64,000 nt of DNA from Deltaproteobacteria bacterium (lineage in GTDB: Bacteria; Desulfobacterota; Syntrophia; Syntrophales; UBA2192). The position numbers and the translations under genes are program-made. Within the stretch, counting starts at the first letter, position 1, and each line of letters opens with the position of its first letter. Location of the stretch: contig JAAYEC010000003.1 of assembly GCA_012728915.1 (NCBI GenBank), positions 62,001-126,000 of the forward strand, read 5' to 3'. The notes beneath the pieces were generated by a model. That model did not search any database, had not been told where the DNA came from, and was given only the letters and a program-made list of their open reading frames with translations. Shown piece by piece: positions 25,108 to 32,392 of this stretch.

Positions 25108-25563
25108 ATGATCGACGGCGTGAAGATCAAGAAATTGAAGGTGATCCCCGACGAGCGCGGGCGGCTGATGGAGATGCTGAGGGCCGACGATGAGCTGTTC
25201 GAATCGTTCGGTCAGGTCTACATGACAACGGCCTACCCGGGGGTGGTCAAGGGGTGGCACTACCACAAGCGGCAGTCCGACAACATGACCGTCGTCAAGG
25301 GGATGATGAAGATCGTGCTCTATGACAGCCGCAAGGGCTCGCCGACCGAAGGCGAGGTGAACGAATTCTTCGCGGGCGAGCACAATCCGGTCCTGCTCCA
25401 CATTCCCCCCCTGGTCTTCCACGGCTTCAAGTGCATCTCCGGCGAGGAGGCCCTCGTGATCAACGTCCCCACGGAGGTGTATCGCTACGACGATCCCGAC
25501 GAGTTCCGGGTCCATCCCCACGACAACGATATTCCCTATGACTGGGATCGCAGGGACGGGTGA
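25108..25563 (+). CDS. dTDP-4-dehydrorhamnose 3,5-epimerase-family cupin protein
   Basis: This 151-residue cupin resembles RmlC-type proteins: IPDERGRLMEMLR, then VKGWHYHKRQSDNMTVVKG with the conserved His, IPPLVFHGF and an acidic C-terminus. It is shorter than classical RmlC (about 180), like the group acting as sugar 3,4-isomerases or 3,5-epimerases on dTDP-sugars. It lies 93 bases after the thymidylyltransferase-like gene with GGAGG before its ATG. The exact sugar is unknown. Confidence 0.78.
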   Translation: MIDGVKIKKLKVIPDERGRLMEMLRADDELFESFGQVYMTTAYPGVVKGWHYHKRQSDNMTVVKGMMKIVLYDSRKGSPTEGEVNEFFAGEHNPVLLHIPPLVFHGFKCISGEEALVINVPTEVYRYDDPDEFRVHPHDNDIPYDWDRRDG

Positions 25564-25571
25564 GGGCATCG

Positions 25572-25641
25572 CGAAGAGCGGAAGAGCGGAAGTGATGAAG
25601 AGCGGGAAAGAAAAGAATAGAAGTTCCATGCCGCTCTTCAC
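25572..25641. repeat. Intergenic word-repeat element, class GAAGAGCGGAAG (copy C)
   Basis: The left arm (25572-25616) carries the same exact 20-mer as copy A, followed by AGTGATGAAGAGCGGG. A short right arm CCGCTCTTC (25631-25639) can pair with the AAGAGCGG words. It separates the sugar-nucleotide genes from pilD. Confidence 0.72.
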
Positions 25642-25707
25642 AACACCCCGACATCGTGTGGTTTGTCACCGGCTCCGACAGGGGCTCATGAATATACGGA
25701 ACAGAGA

Positions 25708-26481
25708 ATGGGCATATTCTGGGGCGTTATTTCGTTTGTCCTCGGCGCGGTGATCGGCAGTTTCCTCAACGTCTGCATCTGGCGGATCCCCGAGGAGAAA
25801 TCCATCGTGTTCCCCTCCTCCCGCTGTCCGAAGTGCGGCGCACCCATCCGTCCCTGGGACAATATCCCCATCCTGAGCTGGTTTCTCCTGCGCGGCCGGT
25901 GCCGCGACTGCGGCGGGGCCATCTCGCCCCGCTACCCCCTGGTCGAACTGCTGACGGGCCTGCTCTCCCTGGCCCTGTGCCGGCTGTACGGTCCGGGCCT
26001 GCCGTACCTGGCCGCCTTCCTTTTCGTCTCCGTCCTTGTCGTGATCAGCTTCATCGACCTGGACCACCAGATCATCCCGGACGTGATCTCGCTGCCGGGA
26101 ATCCCGGTGTTCTTCCTGCTGGCGGTCTTCGTCATGGGTGTCGGCTTCTGGGACTCGCTCCTCGGCGTTCTCGCCGGGGGCGGGTTTCTCTACCTGATCG
26201 CCGTGGGGTATGAGCTCCTGACGAAGCGGGAGGGGATGGGGGGAGGCGACATCAAGCTGCTGGCCATGATCGGGGCCTTCCTGGGGTGGCAATCGCTGTT
26301 TTTCGTGGTGTTCATGAGCTCCATCCTCGGGGCACTCGTGGGGGCCGTGCTCATCGCGACCCGGGGCAAGGACATGAAGTATGCCGTGCCTTTCGGACCC
26401 TTCCTGTCGGTGGCCGCCGCGATGTATCCCTTTGTCGGCGTCCAGCTGACGCATCTCGTTTTATTCCGGGCGCTTCCCTGA
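25708..26481 (+). CDS. pilD: Prepilin peptidase/N-methyltransferase PilD
   Basis: This 257-residue polytopic membrane enzyme cleaves and N-methylates type IV prepilins. The N-terminal cytoplasmic domain has two CxxC pairs (CPKCGAPIRPWD and CRDCGGAISPRYPLVE). The catalytic aspartates lie in FIDLDHQIIPD and GGGDIKLLAM. The ATG at 25708 fits the family start (IFWGVISFVLGAVIGSFLNVCIWR). It directly precedes the minor-pilin operon, whose products are its substrates, but a 430-base regulatory leader separates them. Confidence 0.96.
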   Translation: MGIFWGVISFVLGAVIGSFLNVCIWRIPEEKSIVFPSSRCPKCGAPIRPWDNIPILSWFLLRGRCRDCGGAISPRYPLVELLTGLLSLALCRLYGPGLPYLAAFLFVSVLVVISFIDLDHQIIPDVISLPGIPVFFLLAVFVMGVGFWDSLLGVLAGGGFLYLIAVGYELLTKREGMGGGDIKLLAMIGAFLGWQSLFFVVFMSSILGALVGAVLIATRGKDMKYAVPFGPFLSVAAAMYPFVGVQLTHLVLFRALP

Positions 26482-26516
26482 TCCTTCCCGTCCCTTCGCA
26501 CCGGGGAAGTTTCCCC

Positions 26517-26544
26517 TCAAGTTTTCCACGCTCCGGGCCGAAAA
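26517..26544 (+). promoter_or_regulatory. Sigma-28 (FliA)-like promoter of the minor-pilin/pilY1 operon
   Basis: CTCAAGTTTT followed by GCCGAAAA fits the flagellar sigma factor pattern TAAAGTTT-N11-GCCGATAA. TCAAGTTT matches 7 of 8 with a 12-base spacer (11 if the -35 is shifted by one), and GCCGAAAA matches 7 of 8. No comparable sigma-70 promoter is seen before the riboswitch. The transcript would start near 26552, about 60 bases before the aptamer. Confidence 0.65.
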
Positions 26545-26610
26545 GGAATTCAGAAGAGTTCCAACCCGCGATCGGGTTGAACGATTCGCAGGTTCCGGTC
26601 GCTCTCATGA

Positions 26611-26702
26611 AACGGCCTGATAAGGGCAAACCATCCGAAAGGGTGGGGCGCAAAATCACTGGCCTACGTCCGATCGAAGGATATGGCGGCAGGATTGCCG
26701 GG
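26611..26702 (+). promoter_or_regulatory. Cyclic-di-GMP-I (GEMM) riboswitch aptamer
   Basis: The sequence has the GEMM-I hallmarks in order: AAGGGCAAACC, stem CCATCC closed by a GAAA tetraloop with GGGTGG, GCGCAAAA, then P3 with a near-canonical 11-base tetraloop receptor (CCTACG opposite TATGG), and the 3' end GGATTGCCG. P1 can form from CGGC (26613-26616) and GCCG (26697-26700). The base matching G20 of the Vibrio Vc2 aptamer is G (26625), which favours c-di-GMP over 3',3'-cGAMP. It lies 212 bases before the fimT start. Confidence 0.9.
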
Positions 26703-26914
26703 CAGGACATCCGATCACGAGCCGAAGCGGGGATCCCCTCCCTGGGCGGACCGCGCTCTCGTCTCCCGTCCCATCTCCTCCCGCCCGGATTCAGCCTCCT
26801 GCCTGGCGGCCCTTCCGTCGCCGGTACGGGCATGCTTCTTGCTGAACCGGAATTGTTCCCGGCAGGACGGGCATGCGCCGGGGCCGGGCATGAGAACCTG
26901 AGGAATCGAGGGAA
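26703..26914 (+). other. Riboswitch expression platform and leader to fimT
   Basis: No gene or T-run terminator is visible in these 212 bases. There is a C-rich, G-poor stretch at about 26752-26792 that could serve as a Rho entry site. The ten-mer ACGGGCATGC occurs twice (26826 and 26867), with a related GGGCATG near 26887. The fimT site GAGGGA could pair with CCCCTCCC (26734-26741). Translational or Rho-dependent control is therefore more likely than an intrinsic terminator. Confidence 0.5.
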
Positions 26915-27439
26915 ATGAACATCACGGGTCACGTACAAAGCGGCAGCGTTCAGAAGCGGGCTCCTGCCGGGCGGTCTGCCGCCGGCTTTTCCCTGGTGGA
27001 GCTTCTGATCACGCTGGTCCTGTTGGGCATCGTGCTGGCCATCGCCGTCCCGTCCTACCGGGGGTGGGTGGACAACTCGAACCTGAAGGGTGCGGGAAGG
27101 ATGATTTCGTCCGATTTCTACGACACGCGCGCCCGGGCCATGGCGGAAAACCGGGCGTACACCATCACCTACAGCCCGGAGCCGGCCAACACCTGCCGGA
27201 TCCAGGCCGCGGCGGTCAACGATCTTGCCGCCGTCGACGAGACGAAGACCTTCGGAGAGTACGGGACGGTCCGGATGACGGCCGTCAACGGAGGCGCAGC
27301 GGCTGTGACAGTCACGATCCAGCCCCGCGGGTCGGCCGCTCCGGCCGCGACGATCGGCCTCACCAACGTGCGTAACTCGACAGGCACGGTTACCGTGCTG
27401 ATGACAGGAAGGGCCCATGTCACGTACAGCATGCAATGA
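26915..27439 (+). CDS. fimT: Type IV minor pilin FimT/GspH-like
   Basis: A 174-residue pseudopilin with a type III signal: a long basic leader ending G, then FSLVELLITLVLLGIVLAIAVPSYRGW with Glu at +5. The GspH/FimT-type C-terminal domain follows. Minor pilins prime pilus assembly and form the tip complex with PilY1. The start has GAGGG at a normal distance and overlaps the next gene by 23 bases. It is the first gene behind the c-di-GMP riboswitch. Confidence 0.85.
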   Translation: MNITGHVQSGSVQKRAPAGRSAAGFSLVELLITLVLLGIVLAIAVPSYRGWVDNSNLKGAGRMISSDFYDTRARAMAENRAYTITYSPEPANTCRIQAAAVNDLAAVDETKTFGEYGTVRMTAVNGGAAAVTVTIQPRGSAAPAATIGLTNVRNSTGTVTVLMTGRAHVTYSMQ

Positions 27440-27875
27440 CCGCGGGATCACCATCGTCGAGGTGCTCATCACGCTGTTTCTCACGGCCGTGGGCATCATG
27501 GCCCTTCTGTCCATGCAGCCCACGTCGTGGAGCGCGGCGGGGCGATCCGATTTCATGGGCCGGGCCGCCGGCATCCTCCAGAGCGAGCTGGAGCGGAGCG
27601 AGCTGTGGGTCATGAATCCGAACAACGCCTTCGCGACGAACTGTGACCCCTCCGGCCGCAATCTTTATGTCGGGGCGTGCTCACGCACCGTCAATGCCAG
27701 CAGCCAGTCGGTACAGCAGACGGGCGACGTGGCGTATACCGTTGCCACGACGGTCACCCCGCTGGCCGGTGCGACGAACGCCTGGACGGTGAGGATCCAG
27801 GTGAGCTGGCCCGGCAACACGCGGGGAATCACGGAGAGCGCCATCGTTTCGAGACAGGAGTATTTCAGGCAATGA
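27417..27875 (+). CDS. pilV: Type IV minor pilin PilV-like
   Basis: A 152-residue pilin-like protein with the short leader MSRTACNDRG cut before ITIVEVLITLFLTAVGIMALL, Glu at +5. PilV proteins are minor pilins incorporated near the tip. The assignment rests on the N-terminus, size and position between fimT and pilW. A Cys pair (NCDPSG, GACS) in the C-terminal half could form a disulfide. It overlaps the next gene by 4 bases (ATGA). Confidence 0.82.
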   Translation: MSRTACNDRGITIVEVLITLFLTAVGIMALLSMQPTSWSAAGRSDFMGRAAGILQSELERSELWVMNPNNAFATNCDPSGRNLYVGACSRTVNASSQSVQQTGDVAYTVATTVTPLAGATNAWTVRIQVSWPGNTRGITESAIVSRQEYFRQ

Positions 27876-28600
27876 GGGATCCGCTGAACGATTCGAGAGG
27901 GTTCACGCTCACCGAGCTCGTCATGGCCGTCGCCGTCGGGCTCGTCCTGCTTGCGGCTGTTTCGACGGCCATGGTGTCGGGGCAGCGCTCTGCCACGGGG
28001 ATCGAGCGGAAGGTGACCACGAACCAGGACGCCAGGGCCGCCCTGGAGATCATGGCCGCGGAGATCCGCATGGCCTCCTTCAACTCCACCTTGGAGCCGA
28101 ACCTCTGGCGCAACCCGGGGGACTGCACCATATCGGGAAACCAGAACTGGCGCGGCATCCAGGAGGCCACGGCCACGTCGATCACCGTCGAGATGGACAT
28201 CGAGTCGCCCCCCACCAAGGTCTGCGGGGACACGTCCGGCGAGATCATCCGCTACGAGGCCTCCGGCCAGGGCATCACCCGGCACGTCATCACCTGCGTG
28301 TCCGGCGTGCGCAACCTGGATTCCCAGCCGTTCCTGGGTCCCATTGCCGGGCATCCCGAGGTCCGGACCGTCGAATGCGCCAACTGTGTCATCAACCACG
28401 CGCTACCCGTTTTCCGGTATTTCGACGGCACGGGCGCCGAAATTCTCCACGCCAATCTCCCCAACGACATCCCGAGGATCCGGCGCATCGAGATCGCGCT
28501 GCTCGTCCGCTCGGCCGATATCGACCCGAACACCGGTCAGCAGCGGCAGATGGCCTATTCGACCAGCGTCATTCCTCGAAACCACGGAATTCACTTCTGA
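27872..28600 (+). CDS. pilW: Type IV minor pilin PilW-like (copy 1)
   Basis: A 242-residue protein cleaved after SRG, with the N-terminal helix FTLTELVMAVAVGLVLLAAVSTAMVSGQ and Glu at +5. PilW-like features follow (RAALEIMAAEIRMASF, later PRIRRIEIALLVRSAD). A close paralogue lies at 38727-39443, sharing the helix, GQRSA-GIER and the C-terminal STSV-P-NHG end. It is translationally coupled to pilV. Confidence 0.88.
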   Translation: MRDPLNDSRGFTLTELVMAVAVGLVLLAAVSTAMVSGQRSATGIERKVTTNQDARAALEIMAAEIRMASFNSTLEPNLWRNPGDCTISGNQNWRGIQEATATSITVEMDIESPPTKVCGDTSGEIIRYEASGQGITRHVITCVSGVRNLDSQPFLGPIAGHPEVRTVECANCVINHALPVFRYFDGTGAEILHANLPNDIPRIRRIEIALLVRSADIDPNTGQQRQMAYSTSVIPRNHGIHF

Positions 28601-28610
28601 GCAAGGACGA

Positions 28611-29090
28611 ATGCGAATGGCACACCACCGTGAACAGAAAGGCTTTGCACTCGTGGCCGCGCTGCTGGCCAACCTGATCCTCCTGGCCGTGGGGATCGTC
28701 GCCCTCAACCTCTCCACGGGGGACATCCGGTTCAGCATGCGCTCCGTGGGCGACAAGAAGGCCGTAAACGCCGCCGAGGCGGGTCTGCACTGGCTGACCG
28801 TCAATTTCAATCCCGCAGACCTCGCGTCCGTCACCGTGACCAACCAACAGGTGGACATCGGGGGGGACCCGAACACGCAGTACACGATCCAGGAAGTCGG
28901 GGACCCCCCCGCAGGGTCGGGCCCCGCCCAGCTTCCGCTCCCGGGCTTCTCCATCGGCGGCTCCCAGACCTGGGGGCAGGCACGGTACCGGGCGGTGGTC
29001 ACGGGCAGGAACACGGCCTACAACTCGACCATGACGATCGAAGCGGGCCTGGGACACGGCCCCATAGAGATGGGGACGATGTCCCGATAG
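28611..29090 (+). CDS. pilX: Type IV minor pilin PilX-like (copy 1)
   Basis: A 159-residue protein cleaved after QKG, with FALVAALLANLILLAVGIVALNLSTGD. The residue at +5 is Ala rather than Glu, as in GspK/PilX proteins that cap the pseudopilin tip. AAEAGLHWLTVNFNP is the conserved PilX motif. Two start codons six bases apart (28611, 28617) are possible; AAGGA is nearer the first. A paralogue lies at 39460-39930. Confidence 0.85.
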   Translation: MRMAHHREQKGFALVAALLANLILLAVGIVALNLSTGDIRFSMRSVGDKKAVNAAEAGLHWLTVNFNPADLASVTVTNQQVDIGGDPNTQYTIQEVGDPPAGSGPAQLPLPGFSIGGSQTWGQARYRAVVTGRNTAYNSTMTIEAGLGHGPIEMGTMSR

Positions 29091-29101
29091 GAGAAACGAC
29101 C

Positions 29102-32100
29102 ATGAAGACGCTGCGCACCATCCTCGCCGCGATGTGGATCTTCCTGTTCTGCGGGGCGGGGGTCTCCCTCGCCCAGACCTGCACGACCGACGAAGACTGC
29201 TCGGAGACGGGGCTCTTCACCAGCGTGGCCCCCGAGGCCATGATCCTCCTGGACATGTCGGGAAGCATGAAGTGGAACCCCCCGGGCGACGTCTTCCAAT
29301 GCCCCGGCGCGGACTCCCTCTGCTATTACAAACCCGCCGGCGGCAACTGCGCCACCATCCAGAAAAACCCGGCCCTCTACAGCGACTACAAGACGACGTA
29401 TTACCCTCCCTGGACGCAGCAGTGCGGCAATGCCGTTCTCAACCGCTACAGCAACGAGACCTGCTCGGGCCCCTTTTACATGACAAAGACGGAGATGCCC
29501 GGCTACTCCACCGACTGCGCCCGCTACCTCATCGCAAGAGAGGTCATCCGGAAGCTCCTGGACGACAACAAGGACGGCAAGATCTTCACCGACGACGACA
29601 CGAGCCTCAACATCCGGATGGGGTTTGCCAAGTTCCAGGCAAGCACCTACCAGGAGTGGAAGCCCATCGGGACGTCCTACCGGAACATCTACTGCGGCGC
29701 CCCCTTCGGTTCCCTCACCGCCTGCACGGCGTCGAACCAGTACAATTACGGCGACTATAAGTGCATCCTGTCGTCGATGTGGACGGACTCGGCCGTTGTC
29801 GGGGCGACGCCCCTGGCGCTTGCCCTGGAGAGCGTGAAAACGACCCTGGACACCGCGAAGAACAAAGACGCCTACAAAAACTGCCGGCAGCGCTTCGTGA
29901 TCCTCCTCTCGGACGGGGCCGACACCATGGCCTGCGGCGCGGCGAACGGCGACAGGGACAGCACCCAGTACAAGCGCAGGCGGGCCTCCGTGGCCCGGGC
30001 CAAGGCACTGGCCGATGCAGGCTACAAGATCTTCGTCATCGGCTTCGGCGCCAACATGCCGGACATCGAGAAGAACACCCTGAACTGGATGGCCTACTAC
30101 GGGGGAACGGACAACCCGCTCGTGGCCAACAGCGGCGACAAGACGGCCCTCGACGTCTCGGCCTTCGAGGCCGATCCCTGCGCCGCGTCCGCCACGACGG
30201 GGACCTGCGACGGGACGAGCCTCCAGTGCTTTGCCGCGTCCAACGACCCCGGGAACACGCCGCTTTCCGGCTATGCCTTCATCGCCGGCAACGCCACGGA
30301 GCTCGAGGCGGGACTGAGGGAGGCGCTCAACTATATCCGCGAGGCCAACTACGCCTTTTCTCAGTCCTCGGTGGCCTCGTCACGCATCGCCGACGAGAAC
30401 TTCCTCTATGAGGCGTCCTTCCAGCCCGTCAACAACGACCCCATGTGGCTCGGGCACCTTCGCAAGTACCAGATCCTGAGCGACGGGACCGTCGGGGGCG
30501 CGATCTGGGACGCCGGCAAGCTCCTGCAGGAGCGCGACCCGGACACAAGGGTCATGAAGACCTACAAGGGTGGCGCCCTCGTCGATTTTCTGACATCCAA
30601 CATCACCGCCGCGGACCTGGGCGTCGAGAACGATACCCGGCGCAACGAGGTCGTGGGATACGTCCGGGGCGAGCCAACCTACAACAAGGACAACTGGAAA
30701 CTGGGCGACATCTTCCGGGCCAACCCCGTGACGGTGGGGACGCCGTCTCACTACTACAGGGACATCAACGACGGCGCCAACGCCTTCGCCACGCACCGTG
30801 CAAGCCATGTGAGGTCTTCCGCCAACGGGCTGCGGATCGTGCTGTCCGGCGCCAACGACGGCCAGCTGCACGCCTTCAGGACCTCCGATGGCTCCGAGGC
30901 CTGGAGCTTCATCCCGCCGAGCGTGGTCCCCAAGCTTCGGCAGATCGCGCATGCCTCGCACCCGGCCGGCATGCCCCACGTCTACTTCGTGGACGGGCCC
31001 ATCTCGGTGGCCGATGCCTGGCTCGGCACCGGCGAGGGGAAGACGAAGTCGGCGTCGGACTGGAAGACCCTGCTCGTGTTCGGCCTGGGCCGCGGCGCGG
31101 ACCCGAACCTCTGGAGCTCGTCGCCGGACTGCCTGAGCGACTTCAGCCTGGTCTACGACGCGTCGCGCCCCCACTACTGCGGCTATTACGCCCTCGACAT
31201 CACCGACACGCTCAACCCGGCGTACAAGTGGCGGATCACCCCGTCGAGCGCCCAGGCCCCCTACCTGGGAGACCCCTACAGCAAGATGTCTATCGGCCGC
31301 GTGAAGGTGGGCGGAAACGAAAAATGGGTAGGGTTCATGGGCGGCGGTCACAACTGGGCCGCCTGCAACCCCTACGACGGCGTCGGTACGGACTGCGACA
31401 AGCGCGGAAAGGGCTTCTTCGTGATCGACCTGTCGAACGGCAGCATCCTCTGGAGCTACACGAGAGCGGACAACCCCACGGACCTGAACTATGCCATGCC
31501 CGCGGCTCCCGCCGCCGTGGACAGCGATCTCGACGGGTTCGTCGACACGGTCTACATCGGCGACCTGAACGGGCAGATGTGGCGGTTCCGGTTCTGCTCG
31601 GCCTCCGACGGCGACGCCTGCGGCACGGCGAACTGGACCGGCAGCCGCCTGTTCCAACCCAGCGGGCTCAACCCGAGCCCCGGGCCGACCTTCGCCGCGC
31701 CGACGGTGGCCAAGGATGCCACGGGCAACCTCTGGGTCTACTGGGGGACAGGCGACAAGACGGAGCCCATCGTCGTGGGGACGACCGTGGACCGATTCTT
31801 CGCCGTCAAGGATTCCGACCTGACGAGCACCTGGTCGGGCAGCACCCTCGATAACATCACGGGTGCGCAGAGCCGATACACGGACAACGCGGGCAAGCAC
31901 GGCTGGTACATGAACCTGAGCGGTTCAGGCGAGAAAGTGCTTGGCGAGGCGACCGTGTTCGGCGGCAGCGTCTACTTCACGACCTACATGCCGGGGGGAG
32001 TCGGAGTCACCGACCCCTGCAACGCCGCCGGAACGGCGAAGCTCTACGGGGTGGCCTACATAGAAGGGGCAGGTTCCCTGACGGGCAACGCCCGGAGCAT

Positions 32101-32290
32101 CACCCTGGGCGTGGGGATCCCCACGGCCCCCACGCTCTCGCTCAACCCCTACAGCCCCAACCCGGACCTCTACGTGACGGTGAGCGGGGGATCGGGCACG
32201 GGCTCCACGACGATGCGGGCGCCCGTCAACCCGAGCGGGGCGAGCAACCGTACCAACATCCTCCACTGGCGCGACCGCAGGGTGCAGTAG
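29102..32290 (+). CDS. pilY1: PilY1-family pilus tip adhesin, copy 1
   Basis: This 1062-residue secreted protein has a signal peptide ending near residue 24 (VSLAQ). An N-terminal von Willebrand A domain carries the metal site DMSGSM (Asp51, Ser53, Ser55), and an EF-hand-like loop DDNKDGKIFTDD lies inside it. The C-terminal half is the PilC/PilY1 beta-propeller: SGANDGQLHAFRTSDG, then the calcium loop DSDLDGFVD with YIGDLNGQMWRF. Copy 1 alone has a Cys-rich insert after the metal site (CPGADSLCYY to ETCSGPF). PilY1 forms the tip with minor pilins and acts in adhesion, twitching and surface sensing. Confidence 0.93.
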   Translation: MKTLRTILAAMWIFLFCGAGVSLAQTCTTDEDCSETGLFTSVAPEAMILLDMSGSMKWNPPGDVFQCPGADSLCYYKPAGGNCATIQKNPALYSDYKTTYYPPWTQQCGNAVLNRYSNETCSGPFYMTKTEMPGYSTDCARYLIAREVIRKLLDDNKDGKIFTDDDTSLNIRMGFAKFQASTYQEWKPIGTSYRNIYCGAPFGSLTACTASNQYNYGDYKCILSSMWTDSAVVGATPLALALESVKTTLDTAKNKDAYKNCRQRFVILLSDGADTMACGAANGDRDSTQYKRRRASVARAKALADAGYKIFVIGFGANMPDIEKNTLNWMAYYGGTDNPLVANSGDKTALDVSAFEADPCAASATTGTCDGTSLQCFAASNDPGNTPLSGYAFIAGNATELEAGLREALNYIREANYAFSQSSVASSRIADENFLYEASFQPVNNDPMWLGHLRKYQILSDGTVGGAIWDAGKLLQERDPDTRVMKTYKGGALVDFLTSNITAADLGVENDTRRNEVVGYVRGEPTYNKDNWKLGDIFRANPVTVGTPSHYYRDINDGANAFATHRASHVRSSANGLRIVLSGANDGQLHAFRTSDGSEAWSFIPPSVVPKLRQIAHASHPAGMPHVYFVDGPISVADAWLGTGEGKTKSASDWKTLLVFGLGRGADPNLWSSSPDCLSDFSLVYDASRPHYCGYYALDITDTLNPAYKWRITPSSAQAPYLGDPYSKMSIGRVKVGGNEKWVGFMGGGHNWAACNPYDGVGTDCDKRGKGFFVIDLSNGSILWSYTRADNPTDLNYAMPAAPAAVDSDLDGFVDTVYIGDLNGQMWRFRFCSASDGDACGTANWTGSRLFQPSGLNPSPGPTFAAPTVAKDATGNLWVYWGTGDKTEPIVVGTTVDRFFAVKDSDLTSTWSGSTLDNITGAQSRYTDNAGKHGWYMNLSGSGEKVLGEATVFGGSVYFTTYMPGGVGVTDPCNAAGTAKLYGVAYIEGAGSLTGNARSITLGVGIPTAPTLSLNPYSPNPDLYVTVSGGSGTGSTTMRAPVNPSGASNRTNILHWRDRRVQ

Positions 32291-32392
32291 CGGATGCGGG
32301 AAACCGGCCGCGGGCCGGCGAATGGAAGGAGGGGCCGGAAGGGCCCGCGACGGAACCGGAAACGTTCACAGAGAGCAAAGAGGTCGGCAGCC

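Noticed and set aside
26558-26580. Small hairpin CAACCC/GGGTTG before the aptamer as a second RNA element
   Set aside because: Only a 6-bp stem with nothing else conserved; it is simply part of the leader.
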